A stretch of DNA of 43,568 nt, from positions 1-43,568 of the forward strand of contig JAPPCV010000169.1 in NCBI GenBank assembly GCA_028824715.1. Direction: 5' to 3'. This document shows, in pieces, positions 17,259-25,647 of the stretch. The translations under genes and the position numbers were made by a program. The first letter of the stretch is position 1. Each line of letters starts with the position of its first letter. Source of the stretch: Boseongicola sp. (GTDB lineage Bacteria > Pseudomonadota > Alphaproteobacteria > Rhodobacterales > Rhodobacteraceae). The notes below the pieces were generated by a model. That model saw only the letters and a list, made by a program, of their open reading frames with translations. It did not search any database and was not told where the DNA came from.

Positions 17259-17981
17259 TCAGGATTCGTCAGGGCCGGTTGCAGGATCGCGGATTTCCTC
17301 GATCGCTCTTGATGCGGCAGGTTTTCCGTCGGGATAGACCAGACCCGCCGAGATCACGAGCTTTGCGGCGTCCTCGACCGACATTTCAAGTTCGATCAGG
17401 TCACTCTTGGGGACAAACAGGAGAAAGCCGGAGGTCGGGTTGGGCGTCGTTGGCAGGAACACCGCGGTTTTCCCGCCTTCTCGTGCAATCTTCGCGTCGA
17501 TCTCGTCTTTGGCGGCCTTTGAAATGAAGGCGATGGCCCAGATCCCCTTGCGTGGATACTCAACGAGGCATGCCGTGTCGAAGGAGGTCTCCGACTGCGC
17601 GAACACGGTTTCCGCGATCTGCTTCAGGCCCTTGTAGACCGAGCGGATCACGGGAAGATTGTGAACCAGGCTTTCGCCCCAATGGATCAGCGACCTGCCT
17701 ATGATGCCTTTTGCAAGCCAGCCAACGACAACGGTGAAGATCAGGAAGAGAATTACGCCGACGCCGCGGATGTTCAGCCCAACATACTGGTCGGGCCTGA
17801 GCCAGATGGGCACGAAGGGCAAGACCCAGCTGTCGACCCAGCCTGCAACGGTCCAGATCAGCCAGAGCGTCAGCCCGATTGGCGCAATCACGACCAGCCC
17901 TGTCAGGAACGAGCCTCTGAGCCAGGCGAAAACGCTTCTTCGCCGTCGGACAACGTGATTGTCGTAGAATCTCCTGTTCAT
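17259..17981 (-). CDS. DUF502 family integral membrane protein
   Basis: A 240-residue membrane protein with two clear hydrophobic segments: about 20-50 (FLTGLVVIAPIGLTLWLIW) and about 75-95 (GVGVILFLIFTVVVGWLAKG). A soluble C-terminal region follows, with the family pattern VHNLPVIRSVYKGLKQI and then VFLPTTPNPTSGFLLFVP. DUF502 proteins are widespread in bacteria and plants and have no agreed biochemical function. I start at ATG 17981 (MNRRFYDNHVV); an in-frame upstream extension to 18053 looks non-coding. No strong ribosome-binding site is visible. It converges with bdhA across 110 bases. Confidence 0.85.
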   Translation of the reverse strand: MNRRFYDNHVVRRRRSVFAWLRGSFLTGLVVIAPIGLTLWLIWTVAGWVDSWVLPFVPIWLRPDQYVGLNIRGVGVILFLIFTVVVGWLAKGIIGRSLIHWGESLVHNLPVIRSVYKGLKQIAETVFAQSETSFDTACLVEYPRKGIWAIAFISKAAKDEIDAKIAREGGKTAVFLPTTPNPTSGFLLFVPKSDLIELEMSVEDAAKLVISAGLVYPDGKPAASRAIEEIRDPATGPDES

Positions 17982-18619
17982 GCGTATTGACCCGGAATGC
18001 CCGGAGAAACTTAGGGGTTGAGAGCGGCACTGGCAACGGCTTCTGTCGAACAACAGGAATCCGGGCGGCGACTCGGTACGAGCATGCCTCGGACGCGAAC
18101 AGGATTTCGGATCAAGCCTCGTTCAGGCGACGTGCGGCCGGACGGTTCCGTCTCTGGAGGGTCTGTCTTTCCTGACGATGTAAGCACGCTGTTTCTGGAC
18201 AGCCGATCCGGTTCCGGCTCGTTCGGAGTGTGACAATGCTGTGTCCAAGCCCGGGGACCCGCTCGCCGGAGCGGGCCCGAACGGCGCGACTCGCCGCAAC
18301 GCGGCAGGGCGCGCATCGCGCCGCGCCCGACGGTCCCATGGACATTGGAAGGGTCACGGCAGGCCAGATCGAACTTGCAATTCCGCATGATTGATAGGGA
18401 CTGTTCAAGCCCGCCGAATCCCGCTAAGCAAGTTCCCGCAAATCGTCATGAGACTCGGCCTTTGTGTCGGGTCGCCCGCTGAATACAACAGCCATCACAT
18501 CCGACATGGGGTAGCTCCCCGCGTCCGGTGAATAGGCGGGGTCTTCATGTTTCCTCATGACGATTTGCACGGCCCGGCGCCAGCCGCGGTCGCAAATCAA
18601 TTTGCGAGGAGCAATTCCA
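17982..18619. other. Divergent gene-free region with clustered hairpins
   Basis: This 638-base stretch separates the DUF502 gene and the lipoprotein gene, which point away from each other. Open frames here have no recognisable domain. It must hold both promoters. The notable content is three back-to-back GC-rich hairpins at 18258-18328, listed separately. Confidence 0.6.
18258..18328. repeat. Three consecutive GC-rich hairpins
   Basis: Three perfect inverted repeats follow each other: CCCGCTC-GCCG-GAGCGGG (18258-18275), GCCGC-AAC-GCGGC (18293-18305), and GGGCGCG with CGCGCCC around an 8-base loop (18307-18328). None has a T-run on either side. They could form a structured RNA, a leader, or a chromosomal repeat element; the sequence alone does not decide. 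Confidence 0.45.
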
Positions 18620-19495
18620 ATGAGAGTACCCTTGATGTTCGCCTGCACCTGCGCGCTGGCGTCCTGCGAACGCGGCAGCCCGGACATGGTCCCGCCCCCC
18701 AGCCAACCGATTCCGGACACGTCGATCATCCGCGACGCTGTCGGAGGGCAACCACTTGCCATGACTTCAGAGCAGGTGGAGTCCGAACTCGTCGCGTTGC
18801 GCGACGCGGCCAGCTCCTTCCGGATCACTGACGCCTATGACGACAACGGCAACCTTGCCAGGACCGCGGACTGCACTGGCGATACATGCCGGCTCGGAGA
18901 CGAATCCATTTCCGTGGCCGACCTGGACACTTCGGGCGTGACCTTCGAAGCGGTGATGACCCACAACGGCCTGCCAGTGTTCCAGGCTGCCCGGGAAACG
19001 GCCCTGGCGGACGGTGGGACTCGGAGGAACATCTTCTTCGGCGCGTGGATGGACGACGGCGCCTTTTGGCTGCAGGCCAATCGCCGGAGAGACGCCGAAG
19101 GGCAGACCTCGGCCTATGAGGCCTTCGGCGCGACCATAGGCGATGCGACGGGCGAGAGGCCGAACGGCAGCGGAACCGCGACGTGGTCGGGCATCATGTT
19201 CGGCGTCAATCGTTCGGAACGCGAAGGATATCAGGGCGATGCCGAGATCACTGTAGACTTCGCTGACGCTGATGCCGACGTGGCCTTCACGAACATTCAC
19301 GAGGCGGTCACGGGAGTCGCACAGAGCGACATCACGTTCAGCGACGTGCCCTTGACAGCCGACGGTTTCGCTTCGGGCACACGTCCGGGCAATCGTATTG
19401 CCGCCATCTTCTACGGCATCGATCACGCCGAGGTCGGCGGGACTTTCGAACACGACGAAATGACAGGCGCGTTTGGCGCCAGAAAGGACGAATAG
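18620..19495 (+). CDS. Lipoprotein with TbpB-like beta-barrel domain
   Basis: A 291-residue exported protein. The N-terminus MRVPLMFACTCALASC is a short lipoprotein signal with lipobox L-A-S-C (Cys16), followed by a proline-rich linker. The C-terminal part ends with a pattern typical of the eight-stranded barrel of transferrin-binding protein B and factor-H-binding protein folds: AIFYGIDHAEVGGTFEHD, then TGAFGARK. GAGGAG precedes the ATG at the right distance. No TonB-dependent receptor or Slam-type surface-display gene is beside it, so ligand and surface exposure are unknown. Family assignment rests on the C-terminal pattern; the N-terminal half is unrecognised. Confidence 0.65.
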   Translation: MRVPLMFACTCALASCERGSPDMVPPPSQPIPDTSIIRDAVGGQPLAMTSEQVESELVALRDAASSFRITDAYDDNGNLARTADCTGDTCRLGDESISVADLDTSGVTFEAVMTHNGLPVFQAARETALADGGTRRNIFFGAWMDDGAFWLQANRRRDAEGQTSAYEAFGATIGDATGERPNGSGTATWSGIMFGVNRSEREGYQGDAEITVDFADADADVAFTNIHEAVTGVAQSDITFSDVPLTADGFASGTRPGNRIAAIFYGIDHAEVGGTFEHDEMTGAFGARKDE

Positions 19496-19514
19496 CCAAA
19501 CACGGCAGAATAAT

Positions 19515-19540
19515 GCCCCGCTCGCGGCGACGGGCGGGGC
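19515..19540 (+). terminator. Hairpin terminator after the lipoprotein gene
   Basis: GCCCCGCTCG (19515-19524) pairs with CGGGCGGGGC (19531-19540) with one T/G wobble around a 6-base loop, 19 bases past the stop. Only TT follows, so the stem is strong but the U-tract is poor. Confidence 0.5.
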
Positions 19541-20092
19541 TTGAACGGTCAGCCCGGTGCTTCAGTGAGGCGGATGGAGCCGCAGCCGCAACCGGCGCAT
19601 CGATTTCCTTGTGCTCGATGATCTACGGTCGGGCTCGCACCGTCTCTTTGGCGGTGGCAGCATGCCGTCATTGTTGTTGGGCAACAGCCCAAGGCCGGAC
19701 CGGTCGCACTTCCCCGCACCGGCAGGCACGTCGCGAAGCCCAAAAATTCGTGCCAGCCATGCGGTCGGAATGTCACGTCCGCAGCAAGGTGAGCACACCA
19801 CTCACTGGTCCCGAATGCACGGATTCCGACTCCGGCCCTTACGGCATTGGGTGCACGAAGGTCTTCGGGCGCTCGCACAGGGCCGGGATGTCCATGTTCC
19901 CGATTCGACCGGAATCCGCGCCTGATCCCATCCTCGAAGACTGCTTGCGGCGGGCCACTGGCACTTCGGGTTCGGCATGGGTGTGCCTTGAGCGACCAAG
20001 TTCGCTTGCCGCATGCTGCTGGCAATCTGACTGCACTTCCGGGCAGTTCCGCGGAATGCTCGTTCGCGATCGATTGACAGGAACAAGAAGTG
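19541..20092. other. Gene-free stretch between converging genes
   Basis: About 550 bases between the lipoprotein terminator and the end of the sulfotransferase gene. The open frames on either strand are rich in Cys, Arg and Ser and show no domain. I see no repeat, RNA gene or obvious relic. Confidence 0.5.
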
Positions 20093-21031
20093 TTAGCTGA
20101 ATGTTCCGCTGGGCAAGAGCCAATTGATGTAGTCGGCCGGATAAGTCTTGCTGAGCGCTTCGAGCCGCTCGAGGTTCCTTGCACTCCACCTGTCTTGCCA
20201 TTGACCGCTGGTGCCCTTGTTGAAGAAGCGTGCGTTGTTCTTCCACAGCTTTGCATCAGCGCCAGGAGCAAGTGAATCGGCTTTCTTCTTCATCGCCTCG
20301 AACCCGGCCGCCTCCACCAGGGAAGGGAAGACCGCTTCGTCGATGCCGATGTCCAGGAACTCGGAGATGCGTCTCATCTCGCGTTCCAGGTCCTGCTTCA
20401 TTTGCGAGTAGTGCAGCATCAGGACGTTGTTCCTGTCTTGATGCCGCCAGTATGTTTCGCCGTGGTGAAAGACCGACCAGTAGGGATAGCCGTCGCGCTC
20501 CCACGAAAAGAACCCGCGGGTCAGCCATTCCTTCAGACGGTCCTCTTCAGTTGCCGCCAGAAGGTCGCTGACCGTGGCGTCGTTCCCCATTTCCGCAGCA
20601 AGCGCGCGCTCGGTATCCAGATCGGTATTTTCCTGATGGTTCATCATGGACACGAAAACGTCCCGAGGATCCCGGGCGACGACCAGGTACTTGGCTGACT
20701 CGTGCCACTTCAGCCCGTCGAGCGGCGTGTGCGTCTTCAGGACCCGACGATGGGTCTGGGCGGCGAGCCGCGCATGTGCGGCCTCCTTTGCGTCCGTTAC
20801 GAGGTCCAGCCAGGGCGAAATTTCATTCAGCGGCTGCGCCAGGTCCGGGGTCTGAAACACAAGCAGTGCCGCGATCATCTGAGTCCAGGTCGTGCCGGAC
20901 TTGTAGCAGGTGCAGACATAGATGTCGCCGTCTCTCGGGACGAACCCGTCCCATCGCTCCGAGTCCCAGTCGACGTGCGCGTAGCGATGGATGGGCGCCC
21001 GTTCGAGTTCAAATGCGGCCAATGTACTCAC
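20093..21031 (-). CDS. PAPS-dependent sulfotransferase (Sulfotransfer_1 family)
   Basis: A 312-residue protein resembling cytosolic sulfotransferases, which move sulfate from PAPS to a hydroxyl or amine of a small acceptor. The 5'-phosphosulfate loop YKSGTTWTQ (43-51), catalytic His101 in LKTHTPLD, and the 3'-phosphate segment VARDPRDVFVSMMNH (118-132) are intact. So is a C-terminal FFNKGTSGQWQDRWS block equivalent to the family's RKGxxGDWK PAPS site. It is 43 bases downstream of tctA on the same strand and may be the last gene of that transcript. Acceptor specificity cannot be inferred. It is one of four sulfate-ester-related genes in the window. Confidence 0.85.
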   Translation of the reverse strand: MSTLAAFELERAPIHRYAHVDWDSERWDGFVPRDGDIYVCTCYKSGTTWTQMIAALLVFQTPDLAQPLNEISPWLDLVTDAKEAAHARLAAQTHRRVLKTHTPLDGLKWHESAKYLVVARDPRDVFVSMMNHQENTDLDTERALAAEMGNDATVSDLLAATEEDRLKEWLTRGFFSWERDGYPYWSVFHHGETYWRHQDRNNVLMLHYSQMKQDLEREMRRISEFLDIGIDEAVFPSLVEAAGFEAMKKKADSLAPGADAKLWKNNARFFNKGTSGQWQDRWSARNLERLEALSKTYPADYINWLLPSGTFS

Positions 21032-21073
21032 GCCTTCCGATGGCGGCCATAGTGGCAGTCGGGCGGCATGCCT

Positions 21074-22555
21074 TCATTGCCGCACCCGCTGGATGGCGTT
21101 TCGGGCGGACATCGCGATAAGCGCCAGGATGACGAGCAGGAAGATGAGGCTCACCGGGCGCGTGACGAAGATCGTCATGTCCCCACCTGCCGCCCCGATG
21201 CCTTGCCGGAAATAGCGTTCCATGATCGGGCCAAGGACCAGCCCGAGGATCATTGGCACCATCGGAATGTTGGCGCGCCTGAGCGCAAATCCGAGAACGC
21301 CGAAGCAAATGGCGATCATCGTGTCGGACAGCCGGTAGTTCGACGAAAACGTGCCGACCATGACGAGGCACATGATGATCACGCCCAGGAGCCTGTCATT
21401 GACGGTCGCAAGCTTGGCGATCCACTTCGTGCCCACCAGCAGCAACGCGACAATGACAAAGTTCATGATGAAGAGCGTCATGTACAGCCCGGCGACGAAT
21501 GCCTTGTTTTCTTCGAACAGCGTAGGCCCCGGATCGACTCCATGGACAATGAAGACGGTCAGCATCAAGGCGGTGAAGGCTTCGCCAGGGATGCCAAGCG
21601 ACAAGAGCGGTACCAGGGCCGCAGGGGGCACGGCGTTGTTGGCTGTCTCCGATGCGATGATTCCCTCGGGCGCGCCCTTGCCGAATTTTTCCGGCGTCTT
21701 CGATCCGGCGCGGGCGGAGGTATAGGCGAAGAACTGGGCGAGGAACTCTCCAACTCCGGGAAGCACGCCCATTCCGACTCCCAGCCCGGCTGAACGGAAC
21801 AAGGTCTTGGGATAGCGGAACACCTCGATGAATCCGCTGAGAAGGCGCCGGTCGATTTCGGTATTGGCGTCCTTGATTTGCCTGTCGGAAAATATCAGGG
21901 TCAGGGCTTGGCTTAGCGCGAAGAGGCCGAGAACCATGGAGATCAACGGCACACCTGCCATCATCCAGGTGGTGCCAAATGTGTACCGGGCCGAGCCATA
22001 GGCGGTTTCCAGCCCGATGGTCGAGACAAACAGCCCTGCGCCGAGCATCGCGAAGGAGGCGAACTCGCTGCCGCGATGGGCGACCACGACAAGAACCATC
22101 GCCAGGAGAGCGGCCATGCCGAGGTCGACCGAAGTGAGGTACTTGGACAGCGCCGCAAGGGGCCAGGCGGCGAGAGCCAGAACGCTGACGGCAAAGATTC
22201 CGCCAACGAAGCTTGAAGAATAGGCCAGCGCCAAGGCGCGCTGCGGCTCGCCGTTCTTGGCCATCGGATAGCCGTCATAGGTGGTCAGCACGTTTACGGC
22301 CGTGCCCGGGGTGTTGATCGTGATGGCCGGAACAGCCCCGCCATACCATCCCGCTGCATACAGCCCCATCAAGAGCGTTATCCCGGCAAGCGGATCCATC
22401 GTGTAGGTGATCGGCAAGAGCAGCACGATCCCGACCCCGGGACCGATCCCTGGTATTGCGCCAAGGATAATGCCGAGAACGCTGCCGCTGATCAATGCGA
22501 TCCAGATCACCGGATCGGCGAGTTGTTGCGCGCCAAGTGCAATCGTCTCCAACAT
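21074..22555 (-). CDS. tctA: Tripartite tricarboxylate transporter, large permease TctA
   Basis: A 493-residue, very hydrophobic permease with about twelve membrane segments. Family landmarks are SGSVLGIILGAIPGIGPG near the start, the WYGGAVPAITINTPGT block, and a second copy of the G-x-P-G-xGE pattern in GVLPGVGEFLAQFFAY. TctA is the transport channel of periplasmic-binding-protein-dependent carboxylate transporters. Its ATG overlaps the tctB stop (ATGA at 22555), so the two subunits are coupled. Substrates of the family range from citrate to aromatic carboxylates. The neighbouring catabolic genes suggest an organic acid feeding this island. Confidence 0.94.
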   Translation of the reverse strand: MLETIALGAQQLADPVIWIALISGSVLGIILGAIPGIGPGVGIVLLLPITYTMDPLAGITLLMGLYAAGWYGGAVPAITINTPGTAVNVLTTYDGYPMAKNGEPQRALALAYSSSFVGGIFAVSVLALAAWPLAALSKYLTSVDLGMAALLAMVLVVVAHRGSEFASFAMLGAGLFVSTIGLETAYGSARYTFGTTWMMAGVPLISMVLGLFALSQALTLIFSDRQIKDANTEIDRRLLSGFIEVFRYPKTLFRSAGLGVGMGVLPGVGEFLAQFFAYTSARAGSKTPEKFGKGAPEGIIASETANNAVPPAALVPLLSLGIPGEAFTALMLTVFIVHGVDPGPTLFEENKAFVAGLYMTLFIMNFVIVALLLVGTKWIAKLATVNDRLLGVIIMCLVMVGTFSSNYRLSDTMIAICFGVLGFALRRANIPMVPMILGLVLGPIMERYFRQGIGAAGGDMTIFVTRPVSLIFLLVILALIAMSARNAIQRVRQ

Positions 22556-23100
22556 CAGAGGATGCCTTGCCAGGACACGGGGAGGTCAAGCCACTTGAAG
22601 AGCGCGGGCCGCGGAAACCAAATCGAAAAGCCGATGCGAAAGATCAGGACCATGGCGACGGTCGTCCCGAGCGCGATCAGAACGAGACGCGTGCCACGAA
22701 AGCCGGCCGTCGTTGCCACCACGCTCGCAAAGACGAGGATCGAAAGCGCGAATCCAAGCACTTTCATCAACATGACGGCGCCGATCATGCAGCCGGAGAT
22801 CAGCAGGATCTGCCCGTAGACGCGCATGGTCTTTCCGAAATCGACCGTTTCGCGCCTTGCGACGAAGAACGCGATTGCGGATGCCACGATGGTCATGATG
22901 AGTGCGACGGTCGGAGCAAGTGCGGGCTCCGCCCACCAGCCACCGGACATGACCGTTTGGCCCATTGAGCCCGGCGTTGTCTGCCAGCCGACCATTGCAA
23001 GCAGCACGACGGCTGCCACGAACATTGCGCCGACAAGGAAGCGACCCCCGGTCGGCTGTTCGCTGAACGGGGCCTTGTCGTCCTTCCGGTCGCCTGGCAC
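22555..23100 (-). CDS. tctB: Tripartite tricarboxylate transporter, small permease TctB
   Basis: A 181-residue protein with four hydrophobic segments, the standard TctB size and topology. It begins at a GTG (23100), only 6 bases after the tctC stop. The next in-frame ATG is more than 20 residues in and would cut into the first membrane segment. TctB pairs with TctA in the membrane. Sequence conservation in TctB is low, so identification rests mainly on its position between tctC and tctA and on the membrane pattern. Confidence 0.88.
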   Translation of the reverse strand: MPGDRKDDKAPFSEQPTGGRFLVGAMFVAAVVLLAMVGWQTTPGSMGQTVMSGGWWAEPALAPTVALIMTIVASAIAFFVARRETVDFGKTMRVYGQILLISGCMIGAVMLMKVLGFALSILVFASVVATTAGFRGTRLVLIALGTTVAMVLIFRIGFSIWFPRPALFKWLDLPVSWQGIL

Positions 23101-23106
23101 GGGCGC

Positions 23107-24039
23107 CTATTTTGCCAGGAGGTTCTCGAACCGGTTGTAGAAGGCTTCCGCGAACTGCGCAGCTTCGTCGCCAGGCATCCACTGGACCACGGCGCCTGCG
23201 TTGGCCGCGATCTCCTGCGCCTCGGGACTTTCCACCACGGCCCTTGCAATCCGCGAGATCACCTCGCGCGCCTCGGCCGGCGTGTCCTTTCGCACGAAGA
23301 TGCCGGTCCAGCCGGGCGTGGAAATGCCGGGCACCTGCTCTTCGAGGGTTGCCACGTCAGGATAGATCGGAATGCGCGCCGTCGTGTAGGCTGCGAGTGC
23401 CTTGGCTTCCCCGCTGGTCAGACAGGGCTTCAACAGGCCCCCGCCCAGGGTGACGTCGATTTCCCTGTTCAAGATCATCTGGCAGGTCGTCTCGTCGTAC
23501 GCCGTGATGCTGGAGAACTTGAAGCCAAGCTCTTCGGCCATCTTCAGTGTCTGGAGCGCGGGCGGGCCGTTCAGGCCGAAGACGCCAAGGCTGACGTCAT
23601 TCGACCTGGCGTGTTCCGCCAACTCCATCAGGTTGCTGTAAGGCGCGTCGGCATGGGCCGCCAGCATCATCCCGTAGCCGATGATCACGGCCAGGGGCTC
23701 GAACTCCCCCTTTTCGTATTCCGCATTTCCGCGAATTATGTGGGCGGAGATGATGTTGGCGGTGAAGACGCCGACGGTGTAGCCGTCCGCAGGCTGGTTG
23801 AACACGTGGGTGGCGCCGATCAGGCCGCCCCCGCCCTTGATGTTCACGGTGGTGGCCGGAACGCCGGTTTCCTCCTTGAACGCATCCGAAATCATGCGGG
23901 CAATCGTGTCCTCGATGTCACCGGGAGGCCATGGCACCACGAATTCCACCGGGCGTTCCGGGTATTCCGCGCGTGTCATGCCAGTCATTGCAACTACCGC
24001 GAAGACAATCGAAGTCAAAAGCTTAGCCATGGATTTCAT
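23107..24039 (-). CDS. tctC: Tripartite tricarboxylate transporter substrate-binding protein TctC (Bug family)
   Basis: A 310-residue periplasmic binding protein. A signal peptide (MKSMAKLLTS to about Ala24, cleaved after TRA) leads into the mature start EYPERPVEFVVPWPPGD, the family's ligand-loop opening. The VNIKGGGGLIGATHVF segment is the usual second loop. I start at ATG 24039 because AGGGAG precedes it by 6 bases; upstream in-frame ATGs have no such site. It is first in the tctCBA operon. The ligand-loop sequence does not identify the substrate. The 266 bases upstream hold a short inverted repeat described separately. Confidence 0.92.
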   Translation of the reverse strand: MKSMAKLLTSIVFAVVAMTGMTRAEYPERPVEFVVPWPPGDIEDTIARMISDAFKEETGVPATTVNIKGGGGLIGATHVFNQPADGYTVGVFTANIISAHIIRGNAEYEKGEFEPLAVIIGYGMMLAAHADAPYSNLMELAEHARSNDVSLGVFGLNGPPALQTLKMAEELGFKFSSITAYDETTCQMILNREIDVTLGGGLLKPCLTSGEAKALAAYTTARIPIYPDVATLEEQVPGISTPGWTGIFVRKDTPAEAREVISRIARAVVESPEAQEIAANAGAVVQWMPGDEAAQFAEAFYNRFENLLAK

Positions 24040-24119
24040 AGTGCTCTCCCTGTTTGCTGGCCACTTTCGCTGGAGGTCATTTGCACGGAATAGAGTAGAA
24101 AACTTCACCGCGTTCCAGA

Positions 24120-24136
24120 AGAAAGTTTTTCTTTCT
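24120..24136. promoter_or_regulatory. Inverted repeat upstream of tctC
   Basis: AGAAAG-TTTTT-CTTTCT, perfect 6-base arms with a 5-base centre, 81-97 bases upstream of the tctC start. It is AT-rich against a GC-rich background and could be an operator; the binding protein is unknown. It lies in a 266-base gap that must contain the tct promoter if the operon does not read through from the hydrolase gene. Confidence 0.35.
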
Positions 24137-24305
24137 CATGATTGAATGCCGGCTTTTGAGAGCGGTTCCATGAGGGCGACCATCCTGTCTCCGGACCGGT
24201 CATGTCACGGACAGCGGACAGTCCGAACTCGCTCGGTCAGGTGCATCGATCCCGCCAGCAGTCCGCGATCCGCGCGGGCTCCCTTGACTGGACGCCTCAT
24301 CGCTC

Positions 24306-25160
24306 TCAAAACGAGATTTCTGCAAGATCGTGGCCGACCGTCATCTTGCCGTTCCAGGTCTGCCGAACGAGCGCCTCGAATTCCGCGGGTCCGGTCAGGT
24401 CATCATCTCCAGGGGTGAAGTGCTGTACCACGAGATGCCCAACGCCAGCCGCCGTCGCGATCTGCCCGACATCGTCTCCGAACGTGTGCCCCGCGATCAT
24501 GTGTGCCATCAGGTTCGGCTTGATGGATTTCAGGCGTTCGCACATCCTTTCCGTTCCGGCGCGATGCATGACTTCATGGACCAGAATGTCGGCACCCTTC
24601 GCGAATTCCGCCAACGGCGGGAAGTAGCTCGTGTCCGATGAGAAGACCACCGTGCCTTTCCGCCCCGTGACCTTCAGGGCAAACGTTTCGGTCAGTGGCG
24701 GATGCACCACGCGCAGCGCGTCAACTTCGACCAGATCGTCCTTGAAGACACGGCCCTCCGTGTACTCTGTCACGTCGAACATGTCGTGCGGGTCCTGCTG
24801 GCGCTCGTCGGCCATGCGCACCGCTATGTCGCAGGACATGGCGGCAAGGAAGTCATCGATCAACTTCGTGACGCCTTTCGGGCCGTAGACCTTGATCTGG
24901 CGCTTCGGCGATGACACCCACGTGGTGTGGAGGAACGGCCCAAGCTCAAGGCAATGGTCCGAATGCAGATGCGTGATCAGGATCGTGTGCACGTCGGCCA
25001 GCGAGAATCCGGCTTCCACGAACTGCCGCGTCACGCCCATCCCGCAGTCAATGACATACGGGCGTCCCGAAGTCTCTATGACAGATGACGACGGCCAGCT
25101 TGATCCCGTCGTCAGGCGCGGACCGCCCTTGGTGCCGAGAAGGATGATGCGATCAGCCAT
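24306..25160 (-). CDS. Metallo-beta-lactamase-fold hydrolase (RNase Z / AtsA-like subgroup)
   Basis: A 284-residue hydrolase with the dinuclear metal motif HLHSDH (64-69), an upstream strand YVIDCGMG, VVFSSDTSY with the bridging Asp, and a late HFTPGDDD. The N-terminus MADRIILLGTKGGPR is typical of the RNase Z-related subgroup, which also includes the zinc arylsulfatase AtsA; family membership alone does not fix the reaction. GGAG lies 7 bases before the ATG. It diverges from the VOC gene by only 37 bases and points towards tctC, with which it may share a transcript. Given sulfotransferase-type neighbours, a sulfate-ester or lactone/ester hydrolase is a reasonable guess. Confidence 0.82.
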   Translation of the reverse strand: MADRIILLGTKGGPRLTTGSSWPSSSVIETSGRPYVIDCGMGVTRQFVEAGFSLADVHTILITHLHSDHCLELGPFLHTTWVSSPKRQIKVYGPKGVTKLIDDFLAAMSCDIAVRMADERQQDPHDMFDVTEYTEGRVFKDDLVEVDALRVVHPPLTETFALKVTGRKGTVVFSSDTSYFPPLAEFAKGADILVHEVMHRAGTERMCERLKSIKPNLMAHMIAGHTFGDDVGQIATAAGVGHLVVQHFTPGDDDLTGPAEFEALVRQTWNGKMTVGHDLAEISF

Positions 25161-25197
25161 GGTGGAACTCCTAAAAGGTCCGGTTTAGGAATCCGCC
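25161..25197. promoter_or_regulatory. Very short divergent gap with symmetrical ribosome-binding sites
   Basis: TCCTAAA (25169-25175) and TTTAGGA (25184-25190) form a perfect 7-base inverted repeat. Each arm contains the AGGA ribosome-binding core of one of the two divergent genes. The gap is too short for two separate promoters, so they must overlap each other or the coding regions. Confidence 0.5.
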
Positions 25198-25647
25198 ATG
25201 ATCATTGGCATGCATCACGTGGGCGTGGTCACCACGGACGTTGACCGACTGGCCGGGTTCTACAGCGACAACTTCTTTGCGGAGCGCCTTGGAGAATTCC
25301 GGTGGGGGCCTGGTGACACGGCGCTGGCCACGCGGCTGGCGGCGGCCGGCAGTTCCGGACGAATTGTCATGCTGGGCTTCGCGACCGGGCGAATGGAGCT
25401 TTTTCAGTTCGAGGGTCTTCCTGAACGCCTGCCCGACCGTCAGCTCGCCGTGGCAAAGCCAGGCTTCAATCACGTCTGCTTCGAGGTCGATGACTGCGCA
25501 GCGGAATATGCGCGGCTGAAGGCGTTGGGCATGTCCTTTCATGCCGAACCGTTGAAAATGCCCGGAGGCGGAGTCTTCGCCTATGGTCGCGACCTGGACG
25601 GAAACGTCGTGGAAATCCTTCAGTCGCGCCAATTGACAGCCTCGTAG
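25198..25647 (+). CDS. VOC (glyoxalase/bleomycin-resistance) family protein
   Basis: A 149-residue single-subunit VOC protein. It opens MIIGMHHVGVVTTDVDRLAGFY, has NHVCFEVDD in the second half and closes with FAYGRDLDGNVVEILQ. These are the two paired beta-alpha-beta modules, with metal ligands expected at His6 or His7, the second-module histidine in NHVCF, and the Glu in VVEI. Members include lyases, isomerases, epimerases and dioxygenases, so the reaction is open. It faces the hydrolase gene across 37 bases. Its last 28 bases overlap the end of the convergent aminotransferase gene. Confidence 0.82.
   Translation: MIIGMHHVGVVTTDVDRLAGFYSDNFFAERLGEFRWGPGDTALATRLAAAGSSGRIVMLGFATGRMELFQFEGLPERLPDRQLAVAKPGFNHVCFEVDDCAAEYARLKALGMSFHAEPLKMPGGGVFAYGRDLDGNVVEILQSRQLTAS

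Noticed and set aside
19513-20100. Possible 195-residue protein on the plus strand
   Set aside because: Cys-, Ser- and Arg-rich with no domain. Its start lies inside the apparent terminator hairpin and there is no ribosome-binding site.
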